Of a DNA stretch of 64,000 bases, positions 63,631 through 64,000 are shown piece by piece. A program made the position numbers and the translations under genes. The DNA is taken from positions 62,001 to 126,000 of the forward strand of contig NZ_JAUHPW010000006.1 of the NCBI RefSeq assembly GCF_030418455.1. The letters are read 5' to 3'. The DNA comes from Demequina litoralis (GTDB taxonomy: Bacteria; Actinomycetota; Actinomycetes; Actinomycetales; Demequinaceae). Below the pieces are notes generated by a model. The model did no database searches. It was not told the DNA's origin and saw only the letters and a program-made list of their open reading frames with translations. Positions within the stretch are counted from its first letter, which is position 1. The number at the start of each line of letters is the position of its first letter.

Positions 63631-64000
63631 ATGGGCGACACCCCGCGACGCGGCCCGAGCCGGCGGCAGCTCCTCCTCGGAGGGGCCGCCGTCGGCGCGG
63701 GCGCCGCCGCCACGCTGGGCGCCGAGCGGGCCGGGCTGCTTCCCGGCACCGGCCCCGCGGCCGACACCACCGGGGTGAACGGCGAGCGCATCGTCCCCTT
63801 CCACGGGGCGCGTCAGGCCGGCGTGACCTCGACCCCCGGCGCGTACGCGACCTACGTCGCCTTCGACCTGCTCGAGAGCACGGATCGCGACGGGATGCGC
63901 GCGTGGCTGAGCCTGCTGTCGGACGATGCGGCGCGCCTCACCCAGGGCCGCGGCGCCCTCGCCGACCTCGAGCCGGAGCTCGCCGTCCGCCCCGCGGGCC
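63631..64000 (+). CDS. Tat-exported Dyp-type peroxidase, 5' part
   Basis: Only the first 123 or so residues are in the window. The N-terminus has the twin-arginine motif SRRQLLLGG (residues 10-18), a hydrophobic stretch and then FHGARQAGVTSTPGAYATYVAFDL, the start of the Dyp-type peroxidase domain (EfeB-like). Dyp peroxidases bind heme and oxidise dyes or deferrochelatase substrates. Immediately downstream of PCu(A)C, it belongs to a copper/heme export locus. The C-terminus with the heme ligand is outside the window. Confidence 0.88.
   Translation, partial: MGDTPRRGPSRRQLLLGGAAVGAGAAATLGAERAGLLPGTGPAADTTGVNGERIVPFHGARQAGVTSTPGAYATYVAFDLLESTDRDGMRAWLSLLSDDAARLTQGRGALADLEPELAVRPAG

Overview
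The window comes from the chromosome of a very high-GC Gram-positive actinobacterium. Base composition, frequent GTG starts, a complete conservon (cvnABCD-type) operon, two Septum_form proteins, two LppM-like lipoproteins and a DUF2786 protein all point to Actinobacteria. A Micrococcales-type organism (Cellulomonas or Demequina-like) is a reasonable guess, but nothing here fixes the genus. I see no insertion sequence, prophage, integrase, plasmid gene, rRNA or CRISPR array. Genes are tightly packed, with many 4-nt ATGA or GTGA overlaps.

Layout. 1-5.3 kb: 3'-truncated purD, a small secreted protein, an ArsR-type regulator behind a repeat-bearing spacer, purA and class II fba. 5.4-11.8 kb (minus strand): an ECF42-type sigma factor with its DGPF partner, a TrmH-like RNA methyltransferase, an ABC-2 exporter pair, a DUF2786 protein and purT. 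11.9-15.7 kb: lemA between two mutually paralogous membrane proteins, pyrE and an SDR oxidoreductase. 15.7-21.2 kb: xthA, two convergent Septum_form proteins, and a NarL-type response regulator, kinase and kinase-like membrane protein overlapping in one operon. 21.2-26.5 kb: small envelope proteins, a lipoprotein, tRNA-Arg(ACG), an epimerase, a TetR regulator, tRNA-Ser(GCT), tRNA-Ser(TGA) and an orphan PIN protein. 26.6-32.8 kb: the conservon. 33-42.9 kb: quinone oxidoreductase, HAD phosphatase, serS, lipid kinase, pheA, GT2, pgm and two lipoproteins. 42.9-51.2 kb: one giant surface protein (about 2770 residues) ending in nine DUF5979-like modules arranged as A-B-C repeated three times. 51.4-58 kb: MFS transporter, VanZ-RDD fusion, OmpR-type two-component system and an ATP-grasp protein. 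58.2-64 kb: terC behind a yybP-ykoY-type manganese riboswitch, small proteins, a MalY-type C-S lyase, a methyltransferase, and the start of a copper-handling locus (membrane protein, PCu(A)C chaperone, Tat-exported Dyp-type peroxidase).

The strongest unexplained signal is not a gene. The 10-mer GGACGATGCG occurs at least 33 times (32 exact, one with 9 of 10 bases), 16 on the plus and 17 on the minus strand. About 0.3 would be expected by my rough composition estimate. It occurs in several reading frames and is enriched between genes; three copies-in-inverted-pairs form hairpins, one of them a 17-bp perfect stem. This resembles genome-wide iterated or uptake-type words known from other bacteria.
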